Below are positions 8,872 to 17,190 of a stretch of 64,000 bases of DNA, piece after piece. This DNA comes from Streptomyces blattellae. GTDB taxonomy: Bacteria; Actinomycetota; Actinomycetes; Streptomycetales; Streptomycetaceae. How positions within the stretch are numbered: the stretch's first letter is position 1; the number at the start of each line of letters is the position of its first letter. The notes under the pieces were generated by a model that saw only the letters and a list, made by a program, of their open reading frames with translations, was not told the DNA's origin and made no database searches. Location: the NCBI RefSeq assembly GCF_009709555.1, contig NZ_WJBG01000130.1, positions 62,001 through 126,000 of the forward strand. Direction: 5' to 3'. Made by a program: the position numbers and the translations under genes.

Positions 8872-9975
8872 ATGAAGTACCTCGACGAGTACCGCGATCC
8901 CGTCCTCGCCCGGCGGCTGCTGGACGAGCTGCGGCAGACCGCCACGCGTCCCTGGCGGATCATGGAGGTGTGCGGCGGTCAGACCCACACCCTGGTCCGC
9001 CAGGGCATCGACGAACTGCTGCCGGCCGGGATGCGGATGATCCACGGCCCCGGCTGCCCGGTCTGCGTGACCCCGCTGGAGACCCTGGACCGGGCCATGG
9101 CGGTCGCCGCGACGACCGGCGTGATCTTCACCAGCTTCGGTGACATGCTGCGCGTGCCCGGCACCGACACCGACCTGCTGTCACTGCGCGCGCGGGGCGC
9201 GGACGTGCGGGTGGTCTACGCCCCGATGGACGCCGTTCGCCTGGCCGCCGGGCACCCGGAGAAGGAGGTCGTCTTCCTCGCGGTCGGCTTCGAGACGACC
9301 GCACCGGCCAACGCGACGGCGGTCCTGCACGCGGCCCGCCTCGGACTCGCCAACTTCTCGATGCTGGTCAGCCATGTCCTCGTCCCGCCCGCGATGACCG
9401 CGCTGCTGGACGACCCCGACTGCGAGGTGCAGGCCTTCCTGGCGGCCGGGCATGTGTGCGCGGTGATGGGCTGGCGGGAGTACGAGCCGATCGCCGCCGA
9501 GTACCGGGTGCCGATCGTCGTCACCGGGTTCGAGCCGCTGGACCTGCTGGAGGGCATCCTGATGGCCGTACGGCAGCTGGAGGCCGGGCGGTACGAGGTG
9601 GAGAACCAGTACGTACGGGCCGTACGCCGCTCCGGCAACACGGCGGCACAGGACGCGGTCCGTGAGGTGTTCCAGGTCACCGACCGGGCCTGGCGGGGCA
9701 TCGGGGCGCTGCCCGACAGCGGGCTGGAACTCGCCGAGAGGTACCGGCGGTTCGACGCCGCCCTGCGCTTCGACGTGGGCGGGCTGCGTCCCGTCGAGGA
9801 CGCCGAGTGCATCGCCGGCGCCATCCTCACCGGGGCCGGACTGCCCACCGACTGCACGGCGTACGGCACGCGCTGCACACCCCACCATCCCCTCGGCGCA
9901 CCGATGGTGTCGTCCGAGGGCACGTGTGCCGCCTTCCACGCGGCCGGACGCACTCCTGCGAGGAGCACGCCATGA
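8872..9975 (+). CDS. hypD: HypD hydrogenase Fe-ligand assembly protein
   Basis: Predicted 367-residue HypD, the scaffold for assembling Fe(CN)2CO together with HypC. Signatures seen: [15 protein letters not shown] near residue 33, [10 protein letters not shown] near 60, [10 protein letters not shown] near 140, and a C-terminal Cys region ending in EGTCAAF. The [4Fe-4S] and active-site cysteines appear present. The stop overlaps the hypE start (ATGA). Confidence 0.96.
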   Translation: MKYLDEYRDPVLARRLLDELRQTATRPWRIMEVCGGQTHTLVRQGIDELLPAGMRMIHGPGCPVCVTPLETLDRAMAVAATTGVIFTSFGDMLRVPGTDTDLLSLRARGADVRVVYAPMDAVRLAAGHPEKEVVFLAVGFETTAPANATAVLHAARLGLANFSMLVSHVLVPPAMTALLDDPDCEVQAFLAAGHVCAVMGWREYEPIAAEYRVPIVVTGFEPLDLLEGILMAVRQLEAGRYEVENQYVRAVRRSGNTAAQDAVREVFQVTDRAWRGIGALPDSGLELAERYRRFDAALRFDVGGLRPVEDAECIAGAILTGAGLPTDCTAYGTRCTPHHPLGAPMVSSEGTCAAFHAAGRTPARSTP

Positions 9976-11006
9976 CCATCCAGTGCCCGACTCCCCACCA
10001 CGACGACGAGGTCGTCCTGCTCGGCCACGGCGCCGGCGGGCGCCTCACGGCGGAGCTCCTCGACTCGCTGGTCCTGCCCGCCCTGGACGGCGACCCGGGC
10101 CCCATGGAGGACGCGGCGCTGCTGCCCGGCTACCGGGAACTGGTGATCAGCACCGACAGTTTCGTCGTCAGCCCGCTGTTCTTCCCCGGCGGGGACATCG
10201 GGTCCCTCGCCGTCCACGGCACCGTCAACGACCTCGCCATGCGGGGCGCGTGGCCGATCGCGCTGTCCGTCTCCCTCATCGTCGAGGAGGGGCTGCCGCT
10301 GAACGAACTCCGGGCGGTCCTGGCCTCCTTGGGCAAGGCGGCTCAGGACGCAGGCGTGCCCGTCGTCACCGGGGACACCAAGGTCGTGGGGCGCGGTGCC
10401 GCCGACCGACTGTTCATCAACACCACCGGTATCGGGCAGCGGCACGGCTCCCTGCACCCGTCCGCCGCACTGGCCCGCCCCGGCGACGCGGTCCTGCTGT
10501 CCGCACCGATCGGGCTGCACGGCACGACCGTCCTCAGCACCCGTGAGGGCCTCGGCTTCGAGGGCGACATCACCTCCGACACCCGGCCACTGCACCGCCT
10601 GGTGCGCACTCTGGCCCCGCTCGGTGCCGACGTCCACGTCCTGCGCGACCCGACACGCGGCGGACTCGCCGCCGCCCTCAACGAGATCGCCCGTGACTCG
10701 TCCGTCGCCGTCGAGATCGAGGAGAGCGCGGTGCCGGTGCCCGAGGCGGTCGCCTCCGCCTGCGATCTGCTCGGCCTGGACCCGCTGGTCGTCGCCAACG
10801 AGGGCTGCCTGGTGGCCTTCGTCGCCGCCGACGCGGCCGAGGACGCGCTGAGCGCCATGCGTTCGGTGGGCGAGGGCGCGGAGGCCGTGCGGATCGGCGA
10901 GGTGCTGCCGGACGGACCGGCGGGACGGGTGGCGCTGCGCACGCTGGTGGGCGCCCGGCGGATCGTGGAGATGCCGCTCGGGGAGCAGCTGCCGCGGATC
11001 TGCTGA
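9972..11006 (+). CDS. hypE: HypE carbamoyl dehydratase
   Basis: Predicted 344-residue HypE of the PurM/SelD fold. It dehydrates the thiocarbamate made by HypF to a thiocyanate that donates CN to iron. It starts near [15 protein letters not shown], has the glycine-rich [10 protein letters not shown] and [14 protein letters not shown] segments, and [16 protein letters not shown]. It ends PRIC, with the C-terminal Cys that carries the carbamoyl/cyano group, so the gene is full length. The ATG at 9972 overlaps hypD. Last gene of the hydrogenase unit. Confidence 0.96.
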   Translation: MTIQCPTPHHDDEVVLLGHGAGGRLTAELLDSLVLPALDGDPGPMEDAALLPGYRELVISTDSFVVSPLFFPGGDIGSLAVHGTVNDLAMRGAWPIALSVSLIVEEGLPLNELRAVLASLGKAAQDAGVPVVTGDTKVVGRGAADRLFINTTGIGQRHGSLHPSAALARPGDAVLLSAPIGLHGTTVLSTREGLGFEGDITSDTRPLHRLVRTLAPLGADVHVLRDPTRGGLAAALNEIARDSSVAVEIEESAVPVPEAVASACDLLGLDPLVVANEGCLVAFVAADAAEDALSAMRSVGEGAEAVRIGEVLPDGPAGRVALRTLVGARRIVEMPLGEQLPRIC

Positions 11007-11055
11007 GCAGTCACTTACGGTCATCACCTGCGCGAGGCTCTACCGCGGCGCCCGC

Positions 11056-11460
11056 TCACGGACAGTCCGCGCACCCGGTCCTCCCAGTCCGGCCCCCAGG
11101 GGTCAGCGCACCCTCCGAGACCGTGATCTCCAACACCCGGGTCGTGTCCCCGGCCCCGCTGCCGGGCCCGACGCGGGTCACACCCGTGCGGGGTGTACCG
11201 TCCGCACCGGTCCAGCGCGCCTTCGCCCGGGCCCGGTCGTCTCCCGCGCCGTCGGTCGAGGACACGGTCCGCTCCGCGTCCCCGGTGAGCACGGCCGCCA
11301 CACTGTGCCGCGCCGCCCGCAGGCCGTTCACGTTCCGCTCGACGGCGTGCGCGGTCAGCACACCCGGGACCACGGACACCGCCACCGCAAGCGTCCCGGT
11401 CAACAGCGGCAGCCAGGCCTCGACGAGATGGCTACGGCGCCATGGGAGTCCCCCGCTCAA
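11056..11460 (-). pseudogene. Truncated Rv1733c-family membrane protein
   Basis: The frame encodes up to 134 residues with one N-terminal membrane segment (VEAWLPLLTGTLAVAVSVVPGVLTAHAV) and the block W-T-G-A-D-G-T-P-R-T-G typical of the actinobacterial Rv1733c family. Rv1733c is a DosR-regulon gene in mycobacteria. Family members normally have a second membrane segment near the C-terminus and a WRWRRNPL-type N-terminus. Here the C-terminal half is gone, with only 49 bp left to hypE, and the only start codon is a TTG at 11460 inside an interspersed repeat. It is therefore most likely a relic. Confidence 0.6.
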
Positions 11461-11483
11461 GCGAAGCCGAGAGTGGGGGAGGG
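11442..11483. repeat. Streptomyces-type interspersed palindromic repeat
   Basis: The stretch has CCCCCGCTC, a GCGAAGC core and CGAGAGTGGGGG, an imperfect inverted repeat. From memory this matches a short intergenic sequence found in many copies in Streptomyces genomes. It sits exactly at the 5' edge of the truncated Rv1733c-like gene. Confidence 0.55.
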
Positions 11484-11530
11484 CCGTGCCGGAAGCGCCA
11501 CCACAGCCGGCGGGGCCCGGTCATCGTCAC

Positions 11531-12544
11531 TCACCAGCGGGCCCGAAGGCCGTCGCGGCCCAGCACCTCGGCGGGCGGACGGCGCGGCGTGCACCACGTC
11601 TGGGTCGTCCGGCCCAGGCGCAGGATCACCTGGGGGAACCGGCCGGCGGTCAGGCGCGTCTGGATCTCCGCCCGCAGCGTGGGCAGCTCAAGGGGCTGGG
11701 TGTGGAAGGCGGCCATGACCTGGTGCGCCGCCGCGTACAGCAGCACGCGCTGGAGCGCCTGTCCCGAACGCAGCCAGTCCGCGCGCCGGTCGTGGGGGGT
11801 GGATAGCACGACGACGGTGCCGGTCCGTCCAGGGCATCTCCGATACGGGCCGCCGAACCGCCGGACGCAGCCCAGGTAGTCGCGGCCCGCGAGCAGCGTG
11901 CGGTCCGGGTGGTGGCGGCACGCCCTGGGCGGCACCCCGTCCGGGCCGACGCAGCGCGCGAGTTCGGCATCGTGTGCGCGGTCGGCGTGGTGCAGTTCCT
12001 CCGCGGTGCGCACCAGGTCCGCGAGCAGCCGGAGTTTCTCCGGTGCGTCGATGACCTGCAGGACGGCTCCCTCGGCGCGGGCATGCTCGCGAAGGTCGTC
12101 GAGGAAAGTGTCCGGCACAGGATCGGGGCCGAAGGGCCCGCGGTGGGTGTGCCGGTGAGGCATCGCGCGGGCCATCAGGGTCTCGTCGGGGGTGGCCGGG
12201 GCGTGGGCCGCGTAGCCCACGTGGGCCAGGAAGGCTGAGTCGCCGGGTTCCGGCAAGAGCTCGACGGCGGGCCGAAAGCCCAGGTGCCGTACGGCCATCC
12301 GCACGTTGAGCAGAGCCGCTCCGCAGGCGATCACCGCCTGCCGGCCGCCCGGGTCGGTGAGGATCATCCGCCGCCCGCCGTCCAGGTGCACCTCGAAGCC
12401 GTGGTCGTGGCCCTCCTCCGCGAAGAACCACGGCTGGCTGTTGTGCGGTGAGGGCGCCAGAGAGGCGGCGCGGGCCAGGTAGAGAGCCGCGTGACCGGGG
12501 GCGAGGTGCACCGCGCGGCCGGGACTCTCGTACGACAGGGACAT
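11531..12544 (-). CDS. Acg-type nitroreductase-family protein
   Basis: Predicted 337-residue protein. It opens with LARAASLAPSPHNSQPWFF, the S-x-H-N-x-Q-P-W signature of the family, then L-x-CGAALLNVRMAVRHLGF. The C-terminal LRLGRTTQTWCTPRRP corresponds to the R-L-G-Y-G-P...TPRRP block. The related mycobacterial Acg (Rv2032) is a DosR-regulon protein thought to bind and sequester flavin rather than reduce nitro compounds, so the enzymatic role is uncertain. The ATG at 12544 has GAAGGGTGG upstream; longer starts lack one. A weak palindromic box lies at 12573-12586. Paralogues are at 22774 and 63627. Confidence 0.86.
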   Translation of the reverse strand: MSLSYESPGRAVHLAPGHAALYLARAASLAPSPHNSQPWFFAEEGHDHGFEVHLDGGRRMILTDPGGRQAVIACGAALLNVRMAVRHLGFRPAVELLPEPGDSAFLAHVGYAAHAPATPDETLMARAMPHRHTHRGPFGPDPVPDTFLDDLREHARAEGAVLQVIDAPEKLRLLADLVRTAEELHHADRAHDAELARCVGPDGVPPRACRHHPDRTLLAGRDYLGCVRRFGGPYRRCPGRTGTVVVLSTPHDRRADWLRSGQALQRVLLYAAAHQVMAAFHTQPLELPTLRAEIQTRLTAGRFPQVILRLGRTTQTWCTPRRPPAEVLGRDGLRARW

Positions 12545-12572
12545 GATGCATCCACCCTTCGTGAAACTTCCT

Positions 12573-12586
12573 GGACCGCACGGCCT
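12573..12586. promoter_or_regulatory. Weak DosR/OsdR-like box ahead of nitroreductase
   Basis: GGACC-GCAC-GGCCT, an imperfect version of the recurrent motif, 29 bp before the start at 12544. Confidence 0.3.
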
Positions 12587-12614
12587 GCCCGTGGTCCCGG
12601 GCCGCGGACCCGCG

Positions 12615-12648
12615 GTGGTCCCGCCGGGCACCAGGGCGGCGGGACCAC
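12615..12648 (-). terminator. Hairpin downstream of flavodoxin gene
   Basis: Perfect 12-bp GC-rich stem (GTGGTCCCGCCG and its complement) around a 10-nt loop, 24 bp past the flavodoxin stop. No T-run, as is usual for streptomycete terminators. Confidence 0.55.
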
Positions 12649-12671
12649 GGACACACCGGACACCGAGGCGG

Positions 12672-13175
12672 TCAGTGCTTCTCCCCCGCCAACTCCTCGG
12701 CGACCTCGGCCGCCCACTCCTCGATGCGGGCGAAGTCCCGGAAGTCGCCGCCCTTGCCGTTCTTGAGGATCATCCGTGCGACCCATCCCCTGGCGCCCTC
12801 CTCCAGGCAGCCGCCGAAGGTGACGTGCCCCCTGGCGTCGAGCCGGGCCATGGCCTTCTTCACGCCGGGCACGGGTGGGATGTCCCGTTCGGACGCCGAG
12901 GCATCGAGCGGGCCGCTGCTGAACAGCCACAGCGGACGTTCGGCCAGCTCGCGGCGGTGTCGGCGGAGGAATCGGCGGGCGTGCTTCTGCCAGCGCCCGG
13001 CGTACAGTCCGCCGCCGGCCACCACGGCGTCGTACGACGCCACGCTCGCCACGGACTGGGCGGGCAGCGCCTCGACGCTCAGCCCGTCCTTGCGCAGGAC
13101 CCCGGCGACGGCCTCGGCGATCTGCGCGGTGGATCCGTTCGTCGTTCCGTAGGCGACCAGCACGTTCGGGGGCAT
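12672..13175 (-). CDS. Flavodoxin-domain protein
   Basis: Predicted 167-residue protein. The N-terminus VLVAYGTTNGSTAQIAEAVA is the FMN phosphate-binding loop of flavodoxins (T-x-x-G-x-T). Later parts fit a flavodoxin fold of the kind seen in HemG-like protoporphyrinogen oxidases (AVVAGGGLYAGRWQKHARRFL). Likely a cytoplasmic electron carrier or FMN oxidoreductase; its partner is unknown. It lies 21 bp after the CBS-BON gene in the same direction, so the Pat-like, CBS-BON and flavodoxin genes probably form one unit read from the box at 16723. A terminator-like hairpin follows. Confidence 0.82.
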   Translation of the reverse strand: MPPNVLVAYGTTNGSTAQIAEAVAGVLRKDGLSVEALPAQSVASVASYDAVVAGGGLYAGRWQKHARRFLRRHRRELAERPLWLFSSGPLDASASERDIPPVPGVKKAMARLDARGHVTFGGCLEEGARGWVARMILKNGKGGDFRDFARIEEWAAEVAEELAGEKH

Positions 13176-13196
13176 GGCGGTCCGCCTCCTCTCACG

Positions 13197-13928
13197 TCAC
13201 AGCCTGCGCAGCCAGTCGTCGGCGACGCCGTGCAGGGCCTGCTCATCGGGCCGGATGTGCGAGTCGTCCAGCCGGTAGGTGAGCTTGTCGACGACGGCGA
13301 CCACGCCGTCGATCTGACGGGTCATGGAGACGGCGATCTCCATCTCGCTCTTGCGCTCCACATGGCCCAAGAGCGTGACCACGCCCTCGGTGACCTGGAC
13401 GTCGACGCTGCGCGGTGGCAGCCACAGCGCGCGATCCAGCACCTCCCGGATCACTTCCTCGCGGATCTCCGCGTCCGCCCGCAAGAAGACCTGGAGCAGG
13501 TCGCGGCGGGTGACGATGCCGACGAGGCGCTGCTCCTCGTCGAGGACCGGCAGCCGTTCGATGTGGTGCTGCGCCATGGTGCGGGCGGCCTCGACGATGG
13601 TGTTGTCGGCGTGCACCGTGATGGCCGGCTCGGTCATCAGCTGACCGGCGGTGCGGGCCCGCGCCTTCACGGCCCGCTTCCGGCCGGCCCGGGTGAGCCG
13701 GTCGAAGCGGAAGCGTTTCTTCGGCTCGTACGGGTCGGGCGTGTCGGCCTGGCGCACCAGAAGGTCCGTCTCCGAGATGACGCCGATGACCTTCTCGTCG
13801 TCGTCGACCACGGGCAGTCCGCTGATGCGGTGGTCACCGAGCAGCCGGGCCACTTTCTTGAACGGGGTGCCGTACTCGGCTCGGACGACCTCCGTGGTCA
13901 TCACGGAGCCGACCTTGTTGTGCTTCAT
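13197..13928 (-). CDS. CBS-domain pair plus BON domain protein
   Basis: Predicted 243-residue paralogue of the protein at 8229-8855. First CBS: KVGSVMTTEVVRAEYGTPF with VIGVISETDLLVRQ. A basic linker follows (RKRAVKARAR). Second CBS: TAGQLMTEPAITVHADNTI with LVGIVTRRDLLQVFL. BON domain: [18 protein letters not shown]. It ends in an acidic tail. Probably an adenylate-sensing regulator in the cytoplasm. It lies 12 bp after the acetyltransferase gene, so it is probably co-transcribed with it. Confidence 0.9.
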   Translation of the reverse strand: MKHNKVGSVMTTEVVRAEYGTPFKKVARLLGDHRISGLPVVDDDEKVIGVISETDLLVRQADTPDPYEPKKRFRFDRLTRAGRKRAVKARARTAGQLMTEPAITVHADNTIVEAARTMAQHHIERLPVLDEEQRLVGIVTRRDLLQVFLRADAEIREEVIREVLDRALWLPPRSVDVQVTEGVVTLLGHVERKSEMEIAVSMTRQIDGVVAVVDKLTYRLDDSHIRPDEQALHGVADDWLRRL

Positions 13929-13940
13929 GGTTGTCCCTCC

Positions 13941-16634
13941 TCAGCGGAGTCGGCGCAGATACGGATCCTGGGGCCTGCGGGGCAGCAGGCGTACGCGTGC
14001 ATCGAGCACGGTGACTCCGCCCGGTGTCGCGAGAACGGGGTTGAAGTCGGCCTCGGCCAGCTGCGGCAGATCGCTCGCCATGCGCGAGAGCCGCAGCAGG
14101 AGCTGTTCGAGCCCTTCCAGGTCGACAGGCCCGGCCCCGTTCGCGCCGAACAGGAGCGGGGCGCGGCGCGGGGCCGTGATCAGGTCGTGGACGTCGTGGT
14201 CGGTGAGCGGGGCCAGCCGGGCGGCGTGGTCGGCGAGGACCTCGGTGGCGGTGCCGCCGAGTCCGAACAGGACGAGGGGGCCGAAGACCTGGTCCTGTAC
14301 GACGCCGGCGAACAGCTCGGTGCCGCGGTCGGCGAGCGGCTGGATCACCACGCCCTCCAGGAGACCGGCGAACCGGGTCTCCAAGTCGCGGAACGCCGCG
14401 CGGACTTGGTGGTCGCCCCTCAGGTCGAGGTGGACGGCACGCTCGGCACTCTTGTGCACGAGGCCCGGCCAGTGCCCCTTCATCACGACCCGGCCGTCGG
14501 CGCCGCGCAGCCGGTCGGCGGCGAGGACCGCGTCGTCCTCGGTGTCGGCCCAGGCCCAGGGCAGTTGGGGAATGCCGTAGCAACCGAGGAGTTCGGCGCA
14601 CTCGCGCGGGTCGAGCCAGCCGCCGTCGGGGTACCGGTCGAGGTAGGCCTCGACGACGGCGTGGGCGCGGTCCGTCTCGACCTCGTCAAGGTCGGGAACC
14701 GTTCCGGCGGGCCGGGCGAGCCAGGCGGCGCGGCGGGCCGCGTGGGCCAGCGCCCGTGCCGCCGCCTGGGGTTCGGCGTAGGAGGGGATGGTGGTGTCCT
14801 CGGCGGCGGGCAACAGCTCGACGGACAGGCCCTGTTCGAGTCTGACCGCGGCGACCGGCTTGGGACGTCGTCCGGGAACGCCGGTGAGGGATCGGACGAG
14901 GTCGTCGCCGGTCGCCGCGGCGACCGCCGTGGGGACCAGGGCCACGAGGACGGCATCGACACCGCCGTGCCGCATGATCCGGTCCACGCAGTCGCTCAGC
15001 TGCTCCTCCGTGACGGCGGCGGTGGCATCGACGGGGTTGCCGACGGCGGCGCCCTCGGGAAGCACAGCCAGCAGGTCGTCGATCAGCTCCGGGGTGGGCG
15101 CCGGGAGCTGCAGCCCGGCCTCGGCGCACGCGTCGGCGGCCAGGACACCGGCTCCGCCCGCGTTGGTGACGATCGCGACGCGCGGCCCCGCGGGCAGGGG
15201 CTGGGAGTGCATCAGGGCGGCGGTCTCCAGGAGTTCGCCGACCGAGCGCGCGGCGGTGATACCAGCCTGCGTGAACAGGGCGCCGCGGGTCATCGTGCGC
15301 GTCGCGGCGGCAGCGGTGTGCGAGGCGGCGGCCCGTCGGCCGGCCTCGGTGCGGCCGGCATCGACGGTCAGCACCGGCATACGGCGGGTCACACGGCGGG
15401 CGGTACGGGAGAACGCGCGCGGGCTGCCGAACGACTCCAGGTGCAGCAGGGCCAGGTCGGTGCGGCCGTCGCTCTCCCACCACTGGAGCAAGTCGTTGCC
15501 GCTGACGTCGTACTTGTCGCCGAGGGAGGCGAAGGAGGAGACGCCGATGCCCAGCCGGGACATCCCGTCGAGCAGCGCGATGCCCACCCCGCCGGACTGC
15601 ACGGCGACGCCCGCCGTACCGGGGCGCGGATGGCCGGCGGCGAAGGTGGCGTCCAGGCACAGCTCCGGCTGGGTGTTGGAGATGCCGAGGCAGTTGGGGC
15701 CGACGAGCCGCATGCCGTACGTACGGCAGGTCGCCAGCAGGGCCCGGACCTGCTCGGCGTCCAGGCCCGCGGTGACGACGAGGAGCGCCCGTACGCCCGC
15801 CTTCCCGCACTCCTCGGCGGCGTCGGGGATCGCGGCGGCGGGCACGGCGAGGACCGCGAGGTCGGGAGTCCTGGGCAGGGCGCTGACCGAGGAGTGGCAC
15901 GGTACGCCCAGGATCGACCTCGCGGCAGGGTTCACCGCGAACAGACGGCCGGTATAGCCGCCCGCGTGCAACTGGTGCAGGATCGCCCGGCCCACCGAGC
16001 CCGGCTTGCGCCCGGCGCCGACGACGGCGACCGTCTTCGGCCGCAGCAGTGGTTCCAGACTGGCGACGTCGGCGGCCCGGCCGCGTTCCTCCACGGCCGT
16101 GAGATAGGTGTCGCTCTGGTCGAGTTCGATGGTGCAGCGGACCTCAGGGCCCTCGAAACGACGGGATGTGCGCAGGCCGAGGTCGGCGAAGAGCTGGAGG
16201 ACCTCGTGGTTCTCGCTGAGCGCGTCCGCCGTGAACGACGTGATGCCTTCGGCTCGGGCGGCCGAGACGAGGTGCTCGACCAGCAGGGTGCCGACCCCGC
16301 GGTGATGCAGTCCGTCGGCGACGGCGATGGAGATCTCGGCCACCCGCTTCTCGTCCCCGGTGTCGTACTCGGCGAGTCCGATCACCCGGCCCGCCGTCTC
16401 GGCCAGCAGGGCCTGGTAGCCGGGGCGCGGCTGGGCGCATGCCCGGTCGGCGGCCATCGCGGCGGAGCGGCGGCTCGCGGCGAAGAACCTGAGGCGCAGG
16501 TTCTCCGGTGACATCTCCTCGTACAGCCCTTGCACCTGGTCGTGATCGTCGCGCCTGACGGGACGGATGCACACCGTGGTGCCGTCCGCGAGCAGGGCGT
16601 GGACCGTGGGCCGGCTGAGCGTGTCATCCGTCAT
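13941..16634 (-). CDS. GNAT acetyltransferase fused to acyl-CoA synthetase (NDP-forming) domains
   Basis: Predicted 897 residues. N-terminal GNAT domain (about 10-170) has IRPVRRDDHDQVQGLYEEMSP and HHRGVGTLLVEHLV for acetyl-CoA binding. A CoA-binding domain (about 190-320) follows with VAVVGAGRKPGSVGRAIL, then a ligase-CoA domain (GVAVQSGGVGIALLD), and a C-terminal ATP-grasp domain (VVMKGHWPGLVHKSAERAV). The layout is that of the streptomycete protein lysine acetyltransferase PatA, with GNAT first. Such enzymes acetylate acetyl-CoA synthetase and other proteins. The ATG at 16634 follows GGAGGAG. The box at 16723-16736 lies upstream. Confidence 0.88.
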   Translation of the reverse strand: MTDDTLSRPTVHALLADGTTVCIRPVRRDDHDQVQGLYEEMSPENLRLRFFAASRRSAAMAADRACAQPRPGYQALLAETAGRVIGLAEYDTGDEKRVAEISIAVADGLHHRGVGTLLVEHLVSAARAEGITSFTADALSENHEVLQLFADLGLRTSRRFEGPEVRCTIELDQSDTYLTAVEERGRAADVASLEPLLRPKTVAVVGAGRKPGSVGRAILHQLHAGGYTGRLFAVNPAARSILGVPCHSSVSALPRTPDLAVLAVPAAAIPDAAEECGKAGVRALLVVTAGLDAEQVRALLATCRTYGMRLVGPNCLGISNTQPELCLDATFAAGHPRPGTAGVAVQSGGVGIALLDGMSRLGIGVSSFASLGDKYDVSGNDLLQWWESDGRTDLALLHLESFGSPRAFSRTARRVTRRMPVLTVDAGRTEAGRRAAASHTAAAATRTMTRGALFTQAGITAARSVGELLETAALMHSQPLPAGPRVAIVTNAGGAGVLAADACAEAGLQLPAPTPELIDDLLAVLPEGAAVGNPVDATAAVTEEQLSDCVDRIMRHGGVDAVLVALVPTAVAAATGDDLVRSLTGVPGRRPKPVAAVRLEQGLSVELLPAAEDTTIPSYAEPQAAARALAHAARRAAWLARPAGTVPDLDEVETDRAHAVVEAYLDRYPDGGWLDPRECAELLGCYGIPQLPWAWADTEDDAVLAADRLRGADGRVVMKGHWPGLVHKSAERAVHLDLRGDHQVRAAFRDLETRFAGLLEGVVIQPLADRGTELFAGVVQDQVFGPLVLFGLGGTATEVLADHAARLAPLTDHDVHDLITAPRRAPLLFGANGAGPVDLEGLEQLLLRLSRMASDLPQLAEADFNPVLATPGGVTVLDARVRLLPRRPQDPYLRRLR

Positions 16635-16722
16635 TGCGGATCTCCTCCACAGATTCCTCTCGACACTTAGAGCATCCAGCGGGAGAGGGGTCGGCCCCAT
16701 GGGCTGTTCGGGCGGGGCCGGT

Positions 16723-16736
16723 GGGCCGGTCGGCCC
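16723..16736. promoter_or_regulatory. DosR/OsdR-like box ahead of Pat-like gene
   Basis: GGGCC-GGTC-GGCCC, identical to the hydB site, 89 bp before the start at 16634. A second GGTCGGCCCC half-site lies at about 16689-16698. Confidence 0.5.
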
Positions 16737-16828
16737 TGAAAGGAAGGCCGGGTGTCAGGCGTTCCAGCCCGTTCCCCCCGGCCTCGGGCTGCGGCACGCC
16801 CGCCGGCCTCGGCACGTCGTGGCCGGCT

Positions 16829-16849
16829 CCCGTATCCCGTATCCCGTAT
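16829..16849. repeat. Three tandem CCCGTAT units
   Basis: Three perfect 7-bp copies in the spacer between the Pat-like gene and the nitroreductase relic. A frame-breaking unit in non-coding DNA; no function inferred. Confidence 0.85.
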
Positions 16850-16930
16850 GCGGCGTACGAGTCCGACGAGGGCATGAACCACCTGGACCCGCTGACGGTG
16901 GCCGGCTTTCAAGGGCCCCATGCCCACTGC

Positions 16931-17094
16931 GGTGGCTCGCCCTGCGCGACCGGCTGGTGTCCGATGCGCACGGCGACCGGCGGGCGCACGCACAGATGGT
17001 GATCCGCCTGGGCTGCGGCCCGCAGGGCCGGCCGTCACCGCGCCGTACGGCGTCGCAGGCCCTGGCCGAGAGCGCTGTGCCGATGCCCCGCTGA
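16931..17094 (+). pseudogene. C-terminal relic of an Acg-type nitroreductase
   Basis: In the plus frame ending at the TGA of 17092-17094 the translation reads HAQMVIRLGCGPQGRPSPRR, matching the C-terminal block of the intact paralogues (FVQMVLRLGYGPAGPGTPRR at 22774-23763; HAHMLIRLGYGPEGPATPRR at 63627-64000). Nothing upstream resembles the rest of the gene, so this is a decayed 3' end. The other bases of the 16635-17190 spacer hold only the palindromic box and the 7-bp repeat. Confidence 0.7.
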
Positions 17095-17190
17095 ACGGGC
17101 GACACGACCCCCTGTCCCGTCTCCGGCATTGAGGGCAGCTCGCCCTCGCCGCAAGGGAGCAGGGCGTCCACGCGCCCGTCACCTGCCGTT

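Noticed and set aside
12543..16511. 1322-codon open frame on the plus strand
   Set aside because: Lies opposite the flavodoxin, CBS-BON and Pat-like genes, which all have clear motifs; composition is that of a GC shadow frame.
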